Positions 45,531 to 54,318 of a stretch of 64,000 nucleotides of DNA are shown one piece after another. The notes under the pieces were generated by a model. That model was not told the DNA's origin. It saw only the letters and a list, made by a program, of their open reading frames with translations, and ran no database searches. The translations under genes were made by a program, and so were the position numbers. Each line of letters opens with the position of its first letter. The first letter of the stretch is position 1. Source of the DNA: an uncultured Prevotella sp. (GTDB lineage: Bacteria; Bacteroidota; Bacteroidia; Bacteroidales; Bacteroidaceae); the NCBI GenBank assembly GCA_900322175.1, contig ONYZ01000006.1, positions 1 through 64,000 on the forward strand, in the 5' to 3' direction.

Positions 45531-47542
45531 AGGTCACTTATCTTTTGTCCGAAGTAATCCTCGGATATAGTGGTACATTGATTTTCCTTATCTCTATGCA
45601 GCGTATAAGTTTTGGCCACATACGCTTGTATCTTCTCGAAATCATGCTCAGTTGTTATTTCAGTATCAGTGCTAAGCAGGATAGTTTGGTGTGCCAAATC
45701 GGGGAAATATTTCTCTATAATCACTTCGCGACTTTCCTTGTCAAGCACACCCATTACAGTATCAATCATCACAGGAGGCTCATAGTCACCCAGATTATAT
45801 AGGACCTTCAGGAGTACTTGCATTACTGTTTGTTTTGCTCCCGCATTCAACTGGCTCAGATAAATCTCGTTACCATTCTTATGATAAATTTTAAACGAGA
45901 TATCATCACTATCATTTGCCGAAAGTTCAACCCTACCAACTACGCCAGCATACACAATCAAATTAATATTTAGTTGATCGCGCATCATACGTTCAATACT
46001 AGCCTTCTTAGCTCTCAATAATTTAGCCGAGAGATTCTTGAAAAAGTCTGGCAATACACAAAGTATGTCGTATTGTGGATCATGAACCTGAGGAATATCA
46101 TAGTCGTAGGTCGCTATCTTATCGCCCATCTCTTTCGACTCCTTCTTCTTTATTTCAATAATCTCCTTCAGTTCCTTTATCCTTGCCGTATTCTTTTCGT
46201 AAAGTTCCAGAAAGGTATAATCACTGCCATTCAATGTGCGCTGATACTCTTTAAGTTTTTCCTTCTGTTTGGGCATTTGTGCAATGTCCTGATTCAGCCT
46301 TTCGCGTTTCTCGTCTAATGCCACAAAAGGATTACTAATAGCAGTTGAAACTAATTTGTCAAGCGCCTCAACTTCTGATGCAGTAAGATACGAAAACTTG
46401 TCTTCAACTGTATTGGCTTTTTCCTGCAGCGATTTCAGTTCGTTTATCAGCGATGGTATATCAATAGTACCTTCTCTAACATAACGTTCTTCTATCAAAC
46501 TAACAAGCTGTTTGGTTATACCCTCTATCTGACTATCAGTAAGCAAATTTACCCGAGCGGCTTTTACATCTTGCTTAGCCTGCAAAATAACATCTATCTC
46601 CGTTTTAATAACACTTGCCAACTTAGGATAAATCACCTTTGTTTCAAGGTCTTTTGCCAACGAATCAATATCTTGACTATATCTACCCTCAAATTCAACC
46701 GTATTATTAATCGATTGTTCTAGCTTGGTCATCATCTCGCGAGTCACCTCGTCAGAATCCTTACCTGCCTTCACCTGATCATACTGCTCCTTGTTCTCAT
46801 TTGCATAGTTCAAATCAGCAGCATATTCATCATTCAGTTTGGCGATTTCCCCATCAAGTTTCTGTTTTGCTGTAGTCAGATTGGTATATTCCTCTTTAAT
46901 TTTGTCGTTTTGCATGCGTTCAGCCTTCTTTTCCGACAAAAGAGTATCTGAAACCTTCCTTAGTTGAGCATACTTATTGAATCCCATCACAGAATTGATG
47001 TTCTTCATTATTAGCTTGTTTATCTGTTCCTCCTTCACCAAATCCGATGTCTTCATCGCATCAAAAAGGAAATAATTACTCAGTTCAGCAGGCAGATTTG
47101 CTGCAATAATCTTATTTACTATTTCCTCATTCGAGGCGCGTTGAGCAGATGGAGTGCCGCTTCCATAAGTAAACTGGTTTCCACCCATATTCAGCGTTAC
47201 CGATTCCAGGACTCGTCCTTCATCTAGCATATAAGCTCGTTTTAGTTTATACTGCTGTTCCTGGTTAAGCACCATTCCCGAGAAAGTAACTTCCAACACA
47301 ATGTACTTATTGGTTAGTCCTTGCTCATTTTTTACACCAGCATTAAATAATTCTTCAAAGTGGTGTTCATTCTCAATCTTAAGACCATATAAGGCATGGT
47401 ATATAGCGTCAAACAGAGTTGTTTTACCACAGCCATTACCTCCGCCTATCAACACTATAGGGCGGTCGTCCGTAACCTCCAAATCCAAGTCAAGCAGTTT
47501 GTAGGTTTTATAGTTTTCAGCGTGTATTTTCTTAAATTTCAT
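45527..47542 (-). CDS. DndD-like SMC/Rad50-type ATPase
   Basis: A 671-residue ATPase of the DndD type. Walker A is GGGNGCGKTTLFDAIYHALYG (about 33-53, the last residues family-typical). Long coiled-coil arms run through the middle. At the C-terminus LSQLNAGAKQTV replaces the ABC signature, MIDTVMGVLD is Walker B and LSTDTEITTEHDF is the DndD-like H-loop region. In phosphorothioation systems DndD provides ATPase activity during DNA modification; here there is no sulfur-incorporation gene. It overlaps the HerA gene by 4 bp. Confidence 0.88.
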   Translation of the reverse strand: MKFKKIHAENYKTYKLLDLDLEVTDDRPIVLIGGGNGCGKTTLFDAIYHALYGLKIENEHHFEELFNAGVKNEQGLTNKYIVLEVTFSGMVLNQEQQYKLKRAYMLDEGRVLESVTLNMGGNQFTYGSGTPSAQRASNEEIVNKIIAANLPAELSNYFLFDAMKTSDLVKEEQINKLIMKNINSVMGFNKYAQLRKVSDTLLSEKKAERMQNDKIKEEYTNLTTAKQKLDGEIAKLNDEYAADLNYANENKEQYDQVKAGKDSDEVTREMMTKLEQSINNTVEFEGRYSQDIDSLAKDLETKVIYPKLASVIKTEIDVILQAKQDVKAARVNLLTDSQIEGITKQLVSLIEERYVREGTIDIPSLINELKSLQEKANTVEDKFSYLTASEVEALDKLVSTAISNPFVALDEKRERLNQDIAQMPKQKEKLKEYQRTLNGSDYTFLELYEKNTARIKELKEIIEIKKKESKEMGDKIATYDYDIPQVHDPQYDILCVLPDFFKNLSAKLLRAKKASIERMMRDQLNINLIVYAGVVGRVELSANDSDDISFKIYHKNGNEIYLSQLNAGAKQTVMQVLLKVLYNLGDYEPPVMIDTVMGVLDKESREVIIEKYFPDLAHQTILLSTDTEITTEHDFEKIQAYVAKTYTLHRDKENQCTTISEDYFGQKISDL

Positions 47543-47545
47543 ACG

Positions 47546-47758
47546 CTATAGGTTTTTTAGTGCTTTCTTCAATATCTTAACAAGTTTCTTCTCCTCTACA
47601 ACGTTTTGGTTATTACGTTCTTCGTTGTAGGGTTTCAGGATATTATCTTTCAGCCATTCAGCATCAATATCTACATCCTGACACGATTGCTCTATCAGAG
47701 CCATGTCCTCCTTTCGTACACCATAGTGTAGAAACGTACTGTCAATACCTTTTCTCAT
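47546..47758 (-). CDS. Small modification-system-associated protein
   Basis: A 70-residue protein (MRKGIDSTFLHYGVRKEDMA), mostly helical with a Lys-rich end. It sits between Res (17-bp gap) and the DndD-like gene (3-bp gap). Small proteins in this position are known with Bacteroidota modification systems, as far as I recall; no function can be read from it. Confidence 0.72.
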   Translation of the reverse strand: MRKGIDSTFLHYGVRKEDMALIEQSCQDVDIDAEWLKDNILKPYNEERNNQNVVEEKKLVKILKKALKNL

Positions 47759-47775
47759 TTTATATTAGGTTTTCA

Positions 47776-50109
47776 TTATACATATTGATCAGGGAAGAAA
47801 GCATCCCATCCAGTCACATCTTCAGTTGTTGTTATCGGGAATTGTGAATAATGCCAAACATCATTTTTCTCTACAATAATACCGCCAAGTAATCCTTTGT
47901 CTGACATATAGTCTATCAGAGCATTGTGCTTATTTGGAGCCTCAGAGTCACTATTCTCTGTCTTTGTATCAAATAAGAACACCTGCCCATTCTTCATTCT
48001 TATCACAAAGTCAACGTAGAACAAAGCCTTTTCGCCTTGTGAATTCTCATAAGGAATGCTGTAGTGCTGTTTACCCTCATCACCATTCTTGTACCACCAA
48101 TCGATATAGTCTTTGTTTTTTTCCAGATATTCAGAGAACCGACGTTCTGGTGTTGACACAGTATTCAACTCAACAAATGGCAATAACGCATGTTCTTCAA
48201 CTTTTGTCATCACATGGTGGGTACTCTCTTTATAAAGACGCTCAACAGGAACCTCCCAAGTATATTCCTCGAAGGCACGTTCCTTTGCTTGACGCTGACG
48301 GTCCTGAAGCTTACGAACATAGTTATTCAACGCCTTTTGGATAATCTCCGTAAACTTAGGTTTGTTGGCATAATAAAGGATCACTTTCATAGCATCTGTC
48401 TCAAACAACTCAAAGAGTTCTTCCATTGCTTGCAACAGATAACCTGCCAAGACATCAGTACTGTGTGACTTCTCGTAACTTCCTAATAGCGAGCGACAAT
48501 AGTCAATATAGATGCGACGCACCTCGCCAGCACTCTTAGCAAATTCGTGCTTATGGCCTTCCACATCAATAATACCCAGCTCATTCTGGAACACAATATT
48601 CTCTGGCACCTCTACGCCTAATCGTAGAACATCGAATTTTATGTTCAGGTTTTGTTCAATCTGCTTCCTATTTTGTTCAGCTAAATTCTGTGGTGGCTCT
48701 GGCTCCTGTGTCTCTTCGTCATCAAAACTGAAACTGAACTGTTGCCACTTTACTAGCCAGTTTCTACTGAAACAATCTATCAGTTCTTTCTTAAAATCCG
48801 GACCTAAGCGGTTACGATCAGAACTTTTATAAACACTATAATACGACTGCAAAGCCACATTCTGCAAGTTCTCTCTGCGTATTGCCTGCAGAGCATCTTT
48901 GTTCAGATAGTCCATATCCTCAGCCACAATCTGTATCTGATCTTTGCTGATGTCGGTATAGACATAACCTACATTAAGCAAGTCGTTCTTATAAAATATC
49001 TGTTCAGGCATTCTGAGAATACGTCCTACAGTCTGAATGGTAAACTGATTACTCTGCAACTTTCTGAATATTAGCAAGACAGCAGCACGTGGGCAATCCC
49101 ACCCCAATGCAATCGCTTGTTTGAATAGCAAAACTTCTGTTATATTATCAGGTTGCTCTAATCCATCAAGATTAGCTTTCTCGTTGCTCAACCATACTGC
49201 CAGTTTCTGGTTCTCTGTCGTTATATCCTTAATTTCCCTCAAATATGTCTTCACCTGATCTGCGATAGCCGCATCCTCAGATGTCATGCTTTCTGAAGTG
49301 TCGTTGGGCAACTGGATCAACAATAGCGGATTGATATTTGTACCCTCTTTCTTGTAAGCTTCAGCCAAGAGTCTGCGTTTCTCCAAAGCGCATTGAATCA
49401 GATGGATATTTAGTTCGTTCTCATCGTTATAGCCCTTTGTAATATCAGGATTCAGCACCACTTGTTTCTTAATCATCTCCTCATTCACCACCTCTTCACG
49501 ACTTACTGTCACTTTGTGATCAGCATTCGTCTTTGGTGTAGCAGAAATCCTAATCTCAACTTTTGGATTAATCTTCTGCAGCACCTTTGCACTCTTATCT
49601 GCTGACTTCGACCAAAATAAGTGTTCCTCGTCTATTACAACAATGATAGGAAGGCCTTGTTCCTCTTGTGTTCTGCGAGTTATCTCATATAGAGAGGCAT
49701 TCTGTTCTGAGTCGCGTACCATCACGTTTTTCTCTTTGTTAATGCTCTCCCAATTTACAAACAGTATTTCACCTGGCTTGATAGTTCCCTCACTCTGATC
49801 AATTTCATCATACATCACAGGCTTCAACAGGCGTGTTTCAGTGAAGTAATTCTTCATCTTGAAATAACTCTGCTGGTGTAGTTTATTGGGGGCAATCCAA
49901 ATATATGCGACTTGTTGATAAGGGCTATCACCGCGACTTTGCAGTTCTTCTGTCAAGTCAGCCAACATTTGTGAAGCCATCACCGTTTTACCAGCACCTG
50001 TAGGGGCTTTGAGAATCAAAGTCTTCCTGTGGCCTGATAATCTAAGCAAATCTATGGTTTCATCCACCAATTTGCGAACAGCTTTCTGCTGAAATTTTAA
50101 TTCTTTCAT
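47776..50109 (-). CDS. res: Type III restriction subunit-like helicase/nuclease (Res)
   Basis: A 777-residue SF2 helicase with a C-terminal nuclease. Motif I is KAPTGAGKTVMASQML (about 34-49), motif II VIDEEHLFW (about 155-163) and motif III ISATPKT. A later helicase motif is TVGRILRMPEQ. The C-terminal PD-(D/E)XK nuclease has FYVDFVIRMKNGQVFLFDTK (about 695-714; Asp and D-T-K). This is the layout of type III Res subunits. It starts within the mod stop (ATGA), so the two are made together. Confidence 0.9.
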   Translation of the reverse strand: MKELKFQQKAVRKLVDETIDLLRLSGHRKTLILKAPTGAGKTVMASQMLADLTEELQSRGDSPYQQVAYIWIAPNKLHQQSYFKMKNYFTETRLLKPVMYDEIDQSEGTIKPGEILFVNWESINKEKNVMVRDSEQNASLYEITRRTQEEQGLPIIVVIDEEHLFWSKSADKSAKVLQKINPKVEIRISATPKTNADHKVTVSREEVVNEEMIKKQVVLNPDITKGYNDENELNIHLIQCALEKRRLLAEAYKKEGTNINPLLLIQLPNDTSESMTSEDAAIADQVKTYLREIKDITTENQKLAVWLSNEKANLDGLEQPDNITEVLLFKQAIALGWDCPRAAVLLIFRKLQSNQFTIQTVGRILRMPEQIFYKNDLLNVGYVYTDISKDQIQIVAEDMDYLNKDALQAIRRENLQNVALQSYYSVYKSSDRNRLGPDFKKELIDCFSRNWLVKWQQFSFSFDDEETQEPEPPQNLAEQNRKQIEQNLNIKFDVLRLGVEVPENIVFQNELGIIDVEGHKHEFAKSAGEVRRIYIDYCRSLLGSYEKSHSTDVLAGYLLQAMEELFELFETDAMKVILYYANKPKFTEIIQKALNNYVRKLQDRQRQAKERAFEEYTWEVPVERLYKESTHHVMTKVEEHALLPFVELNTVSTPERRFSEYLEKNKDYIDWWYKNGDEGKQHYSIPYENSQGEKALFYVDFVIRMKNGQVFLFDTKTENSDSEAPNKHNALIDYMSDKGLLGGIIVEKNDVWHYSQFPITTTEDVTGWDAFFPDQYV

Positions 50110-51917
50110 GCTTCACCTCCTTCCTCTTGTTCTGCAAACAAGTCAGATGGAATTACATTATCTTGCTTATTCTCCTCATCAAAAAGTTTCTCCCTTCGTT
50201 TGGGCAACACCTTTTGGTAAGCATCGTAGATGGCGGCTGGAAGAGCAATCAACTCCACCTTGTCCTCAACCTCGCGGAAGTTATCCGTAAAGGCATAGCG
50301 GCCAGGTGAGAATACATAGATTTTTAAGCGCATCTTACCAACGTCCAAAGTCTTGATTTCTTCAGCTATCACGTCAATCAACTCCTCACGATAGATAATC
50401 AGCATATGCTTTTTACCATCGTTGAAGTATCGGGCTAATTGTGGCTTTAGCTTAAACCTTCCAAACGTTTTTTGCTCCTCATATAGATTTTCCTTAATGC
50501 AAAGCAGGTCAGTAGCAGCAGCCACCAATGCACGCATATTCTTCTGAGTCCTTTCGCGAGGAATATAGTCCGTCTTGTAGTAGCGCAAGGAGTTAGCTTT
50601 CAGGCCAGGAACCTCCACACCATTGGGTGTAGTATAACCATCAATCACTCGTTTGTTTCGTTCGTAGGTAACATCCTCACATATATTGTTCTCATTGCTC
50701 GTAACAAGGATACATTTCCTATGACCTCCTTCCTCCGCATTCAATTGCATCGTGGCATGAAGAGAGGTACCAGAGCCGGCGAAGAAGTCAAGAACAACGG
50801 AAGAATCATCACCTGTTATTTGAATTATTCTTTGTATTAATTTGACAGGCTTAGGATTTGTAAATGTTTTCTCTGAACCAAAAATTTGTTTTATAGTTGC
50901 AATTGCTTGGCGATTACTTTCAACGTCTTTATTATACCATAAAGTTTCAACAGGTATATCAGACATATTATCTGCATATAGCCTTGTATTAACAGACCAT
51001 CCCTTTTTTGTTTTTACAAACTCAAGCCTGTTTTTCTCCTCTTCGACTTTTTCTCGGCTCCATCGCCATCGACCGTCAGAGCCATCTGCTCTGATTGGTA
51101 ATACAGATGTTCCATCAGGTGCGATTATCGGGAAATACATGTTTGGTCTATCTTCTCGTCTGTCAGCATTTCCCATATATCGTAGAGGCTTTAAATAATA
51201 CTTTCTTCCTTTTTCATCTGTTTTATTATAATGTCCAGGTACATCTGCAACTTTCAACTTATTTAGTGGTAAAGTTGCTATATCTTTTGCATAGGTCACG
51301 ATAAAATCATGACGTGATGAGATTATTTTTGCATCCATCCTTGGAGAATCCGCTTTTTCCCAAATAATATTAGCTATAAAGTTTGCGGCTCCAAAAATGC
51401 CATCACATAACAACCTCAAATTAGCCTGCTCATTATCGTCAATTGAAATAAAGATTACGCCCTTTTCAGACAGCAATTTTTTTGCAATCTTCAGACGCTT
51501 ATTCATAAAGGAGAGCCATTTACTATGACGGTAAGAATCTTCCGTATCAACAAAAGAGTCATTATAAACAAAGTCCTTGTTACCTGTGTTGTATGGAGGA
51601 TCGATGTAGATTACATCAATCTTTCCTTCATGAGTATAACTAAGGGCAGTGAGTGCTTCTAGGTTATCTCCTTCAATTAAAATATGATTGGGCGCATCTG
51701 GCTCTTCACTCAACAAGGCCTTTTCTTTCACTTCTCGAAGCACAGGAAGTTCTTCACGAAGCCGTTCTTCTATATTTTCTGTTTTGTCTTCCCAAACTAA
51801 CCCATACTTTTTGTGCTGGCGCAACAGTCCAATAAGGCTGCTACGCTCCTCGTTGCTTAAACCTTCCAAGGTTTGCAACTTGCTGATAAGTTCAGCTTTA
51901 TTTATGGCACTACTCAT
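50106..51917 (-). CDS. mod: Type III-like adenine-N6 DNA methyltransferase (Mod)
   Basis: A beta-class N6-adenine methyltransferase of 603 residues. Catalytic motif IV is IYIDPPYNTGN (about 102-112), followed by a recognition region. SAM motif I is VVLDFFAGSGTSLHA near residue 375, the order expected for the beta class. The ATG at 51917 is preferred because a Shine-Dalgarno-like AGGGAGGG lies just upstream; a GTG start at 51947 would add 10 residues. It is the first gene of the defence operon, after a long leader with inverted repeats. The recognition sequence cannot be told. Confidence 0.93.
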   Translation of the reverse strand: MSSAINKAELISKLQTLEGLSNEERSSLIGLLRQHKKYGLVWEDKTENIEERLREELPVLREVKEKALLSEEPDAPNHILIEGDNLEALTALSYTHEGKIDVIYIDPPYNTGNKDFVYNDSFVDTEDSYRHSKWLSFMNKRLKIAKKLLSEKGVIFISIDDNEQANLRLLCDGIFGAANFIANIIWEKADSPRMDAKIISSRHDFIVTYAKDIATLPLNKLKVADVPGHYNKTDEKGRKYYLKPLRYMGNADRREDRPNMYFPIIAPDGTSVLPIRADGSDGRWRWSREKVEEEKNRLEFVKTKKGWSVNTRLYADNMSDIPVETLWYNKDVESNRQAIATIKQIFGSEKTFTNPKPVKLIQRIIQITGDDSSVVLDFFAGSGTSLHATMQLNAEEGGHRKCILVTSNENNICEDVTYERNKRVIDGYTTPNGVEVPGLKANSLRYYKTDYIPRERTQKNMRALVAAATDLLCIKENLYEEQKTFGRFKLKPQLARYFNDGKKHMLIIYREELIDVIAEEIKTLDVGKMRLKIYVFSPGRYAFTDNFREVEDKVELIALPAAIYDAYQKVLPKRREKLFDEENKQDNVIPSDLFAEQEEGGEA

Positions 51918-51984
51918 AGCTGTACCCTCCCTATGGTTTGGATACACCTATGACAGACCGTTTTGCTAATATTTAGATTCTTCA

Positions 51985-52225
51985 TGCTTGGTAGGAGCTT
52001 TAAATCTGTTTTGCAATCTGGTTTTAATTACTCTCATGTTACGCAGGCATAAAAAGAAGGCGTAACACTTTCCAATGTATTCGAAGTATAGGCCGCTCCT
52101 ACCACAGATAGCCTTCAATGCAAATACATACAGAAAGAGCACGCCTATACAGACGTGGCTCTCTCGAATCGTTTGCATTGATTTTGTACAAGTTGCTTTG
52201 GTAGGAGCCTTTATACTTCAAACGT
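51985..52225 (-). other. Leader region of the mod operon with nested inverted repeats
   Basis: Nested pairings: outer arms 52083-52103 and 52200-52219 (GAAGTATA and GCTCCTACC with their complements), middle CAATGCAAA (52116-52124) with TTTGCATTG (52172-52180), inner AGAGCACG (52136-52143) with CGTGGCTCT (52154-52162). A separate hairpin GTTACGC/GCGTAAC lies at 52038-52066, and a third GGTAGGAGC copy at 51990-51998. No convincing gene is present. The gap 51948-52504 otherwise holds only the promoter at 52368-52375. Confidence 0.65.
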
Positions 52226-52367
52226 CATTCGACAAGAGAACACGAGTTCTTCTTTATACCCACGATGTCTTGCACCACGACCCGCACTCCCATTGGAGAT
52301 TGGTTTCTGCCATCAATAAGCACTAGCCTCAATCTGGCATATACCGCAATGCAATTGCAAAGATACA

Positions 52368-52375
52368 AATAAAAT
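52368..52375 (-). promoter_or_regulatory. Likely -7 element of the defence operon
   Basis: Minus strand TATCTTTG followed by CAATTG, an exact TAnnTTTG. No other good element is seen nearer to the mod start, so the mRNA would carry a leader of about 440 nt with the nested hairpins. Confidence 0.55.
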
Positions 52376-52504
52376 TGGAAATAAAGAAAAACTTAGCAAG
52401 AAAAATCGTCTTGCAACAAAAAAAGTCCCAAAATATTAGAACTTTAAATATTCATTCGTAACTATTTAGTCTAAGGCTACCAATAGCTCTACTGCACTGA
52501 TGCG

Positions 52505-53581
52505 TTATCTCCGTGATTTAATATCGCGGTATCGTTCTACTCTGATATAGTAGTAGCCTAATAACAGCATGACAAACATGCCAATGGCGACGATGGCAAA
52601 CACTCGCAGACAGCGCTCAATAACCATCATATCTATCGACCTGCATGGCACCACTGTCACCATTATCCAGTTGGTATACTTAAGCGGGATGTAAAAGAAA
52701 TAACACTCTTCACCACGAAACAGGAAACTCTCGGCGCTCTCATTGCTACTCATCTGCCTGCTCTTCATCCGATTTATCAGCATGTTTCGCTTTGCGTCCT
52801 TATGACTGATGTAGTCATAAAACACGCCATTAAGCAATTTTTCGCGGTCGGGATGGGTAATGTATTTTCCGTCGTAGTCGATAATGTAACTCTCCGATTT
52901 CAGTCCCATCACTTGGAATGCCAGCTTGCTCTGGGCATTATACGTACTGTCGGTCTCGACAAGTTTATACGACAACCAGTCGAGCGAGATATCGGCACCC
53001 AGCACGGCCACAGCCTTACCCGTCTTGTCGTGTATAGGCACCATATAGGCTGCTAGCGCTGTGGTGTTGTCGTATCCGTCATAGAAGGGGTCGCTCCACT
53101 CGGCAGTATCTCCCTCGACCACAGCCCTGAACCATCGTGCCTGCAGATAGTCAAAGTCGTGATCGCCCTTCTCGTCGGTCAGTATCTCTTCGCGATTCTT
53201 GGGGTTGCGCCATGCAAAGGGGCAGTATCGCGTACCCTTCTGCGGATAATATCCCTGCACAAAGTTCATGCCGCAACTATGTATGCGATTGCCACGCTTT
53301 ACTATACGCCTCATCTGCTCGAGCTGATCGTTGGGATTGTCGAGCGTACTCTCTATCTGATACACATTATTTGATACTTGCACATACACGTCGGACAGCA
53401 CGCGACGGGTGTACTCGTAGTTGATAAGCATCTTAGAATGGCAGTTCTCTGTATACATCGACGTAAATGCCTGCGACGTATCAGTAAACAGATAGTAAGC
53501 CACGCCTGCCAGCACTACCAGTGCCCATGCAGACATGCGCAATGCAACCTTTATCTCAACTGTGTTCCAAAACCTACTCAT
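52505..53581 (-). CDS. Cache-domain membrane protein without output domain
   Basis: A 358-residue sensor-like protein: transmembrane helix (about 13-30), extracytoplasmic double-Cache domain (about 35-315, with YMVPIHDKTGKAVAVLGADI and SYIIDYDGKYITHP), second helix (about 325-347) and only about 10 residues after it. Relatives normally continue into HAMP and a kinase, cyclase or SpoIIE phosphatase domain, which is missing. Either it works with a partner protein or it is a truncated gene. The region between its stop and the defence promoter holds nothing recognisable. Confidence 0.82.
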   Translation of the reverse strand: MSRFWNTVEIKVALRMSAWALVVLAGVAYYLFTDTSQAFTSMYTENCHSKMLINYEYTRRVLSDVYVQVSNNVYQIESTLDNPNDQLEQMRRIVKRGNRIHSCGMNFVQGYYPQKGTRYCPFAWRNPKNREEILTDEKGDHDFDYLQARWFRAVVEGDTAEWSDPFYDGYDNTTALAAYMVPIHDKTGKAVAVLGADISLDWLSYKLVETDSTYNAQSKLAFQVMGLKSESYIIDYDGKYITHPDREKLLNGVFYDYISHKDAKRNMLINRMKSRQMSSNESAESFLFRGEECYFFYIPLKYTNWIMVTVVPCRSIDMMVIERCLRVFAIVAIGMFVMLLLGYYYIRVERYRDIKSRR

Positions 53582-53678
53582 GGACCTCTCGACGTTTCAC
53601 ATTTACAGTTTCTTGGATGCAAAGATAATGTGTTTTGAGCAAAGCACCAAACTTTTTTTTCAAAAAAATGAATTTTTA

Positions 53679-53710
53679 TTTGGTAGATTCGCAAAAATTG
53701 CGTAACTTTG
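53679..53710 (+). promoter_or_regulatory. Promoter of a candidate small RNA
   Basis: TTTG (53679-53682), exactly 20 nt, TAACTTTG (53703-53710). It is a full-consensus promoter that points into a region with no ORF on the plus strand. Confidence 0.75.
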
Positions 53711-53715
53711 CCACC

Positions 53716-53807
53716 GCTTTTAAGATATTTAAAAGTTTAGTTAAGTCTAGTTTAGTTTTTGTGTTGGTTAGTCCAACGGCGTCGTGAGACACTGTTGGAC
53801 TTTTTTT
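53716..53807 (+). ncRNA. Candidate small RNA
   Basis: About 92 nt between a full Bacteroidota promoter and a strong intrinsic terminator. A first hairpin CTTTTAA-gatat-TTAAAAG lies at 53717-53735, a T/A-rich single-stranded part follows, and the terminator closes it (GTCCAAC 53771-53777 with GTTGGAC 53794-53800, then seven T). No ORF with a convincing start is inside. The start point is estimated from the promoter. No Rfam family was recognised by eye. Confidence 0.6.
53771..53807 (+). terminator. Intrinsic terminator of the candidate small RNA
   Basis: A 7-bp perfect stem GTCCAAC/GTTGGAC followed by TTTTTTT. The orientation is plus: the run of T occurs only on that side, so it does not serve the convergent minus-strand gene. 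Confidence 0.8.
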
Positions 53808-53826
53808 GATTATGTATGAGAAAGTA

Positions 53827-54219
53827 TTACTTACGCTTAAGTTTGACAATCTTGCCGGTATTGGGGCCCAGCCATACCATCTCGTTGGGAGTAATATCCT
53901 TGACTACTGCCGACCAAGGCTGAGAGTCGATAGTCATGATGAGCTCATTGCCGTCCCAATGGTATATGCCGTTGCTCCTCCAGTCGCCCTGGGCGTTGGT
54001 AAAGTTGCCCTCGGCATCGTACCACCACTCTGAATTGAGAATGGTCTGGGTGTAGCCGTCTTCGACAGAGTACACTATCCACTTGCCAACGATCATCTTA
54101 CGGAATTGCGATTGGGTCCTGACAGCGTTGTCCACACTGTCGGCGGTACATGCGGTGTGAACCGCTGTAGCGACTATGCAGCTAATTACTACTGCTAAGG
54201 CTATGAGATATTTCTTCAT
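53827..54219 (-). CDS. Small exported protein, lipocalin-like
   Basis: A 130-residue protein with an N-terminal signal (MKKYLIALAVVISCIVATA). The body (MIVGKWIVYSVEDGY, then WYDAEGNFTNAQGDWR and ELIMTIDSQPW) has the GxW start and beta-strand rhythm of lipocalin-like proteins found in Bacteroidota. A Cys near residue 24 (HTAC) could be a lipid attachment site but the context is poor. The role is unknown. Confidence 0.7.
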   Translation of the reverse strand: MKKYLIALAVVISCIVATAVHTACTADSVDNAVRTQSQFRKMIVGKWIVYSVEDGYTQTILNSEWWYDAEGNFTNAQGDWRSNGIYHWDGNELIMTIDSQPWSAVVKDITPNEMVWLGPNTGKIVKLKRK

Positions 54220-54271
54220 TATTTTATCATTAAAGTTTATGGCCTATAACCATTTCGGTTGCAAAGATAAA

Positions 54272-54312
54272 ACAAAAATCCCATTCTACCAAACGAGAAC
54301 GGGATTTTTTTT
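54272..54312. terminator. Bidirectional intrinsic terminator after GH8
   Basis: ATCCCATTCT and AGAACGGGAT pair with one mismatch around a short loop. T runs flank it on both strands. It ends the minus-strand GH8 mRNA. Confidence 0.75.
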
Positions 54313-54318
54313 ATTATT

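Noticed and set aside
51918..51947. GTG at 51947 as the mod start
   Set aside because: The ATG at 51917 has a Shine-Dalgarno-like AGGGAGGG just upstream; the GTG has none.
52038..52066. GTTACGC/GCGTAAC pair as an integron attC site
   Set aside because: The ends do not follow the attC core pattern and no integrase or cassette array is present.
51966..52178. 70-codon minus-strand open frame in the leader of the mod operon
   Set aside because: It crosses the nested inverted repeats and has no recognisable family; kept as non-coding leader, though a leader peptide cannot be ruled out.
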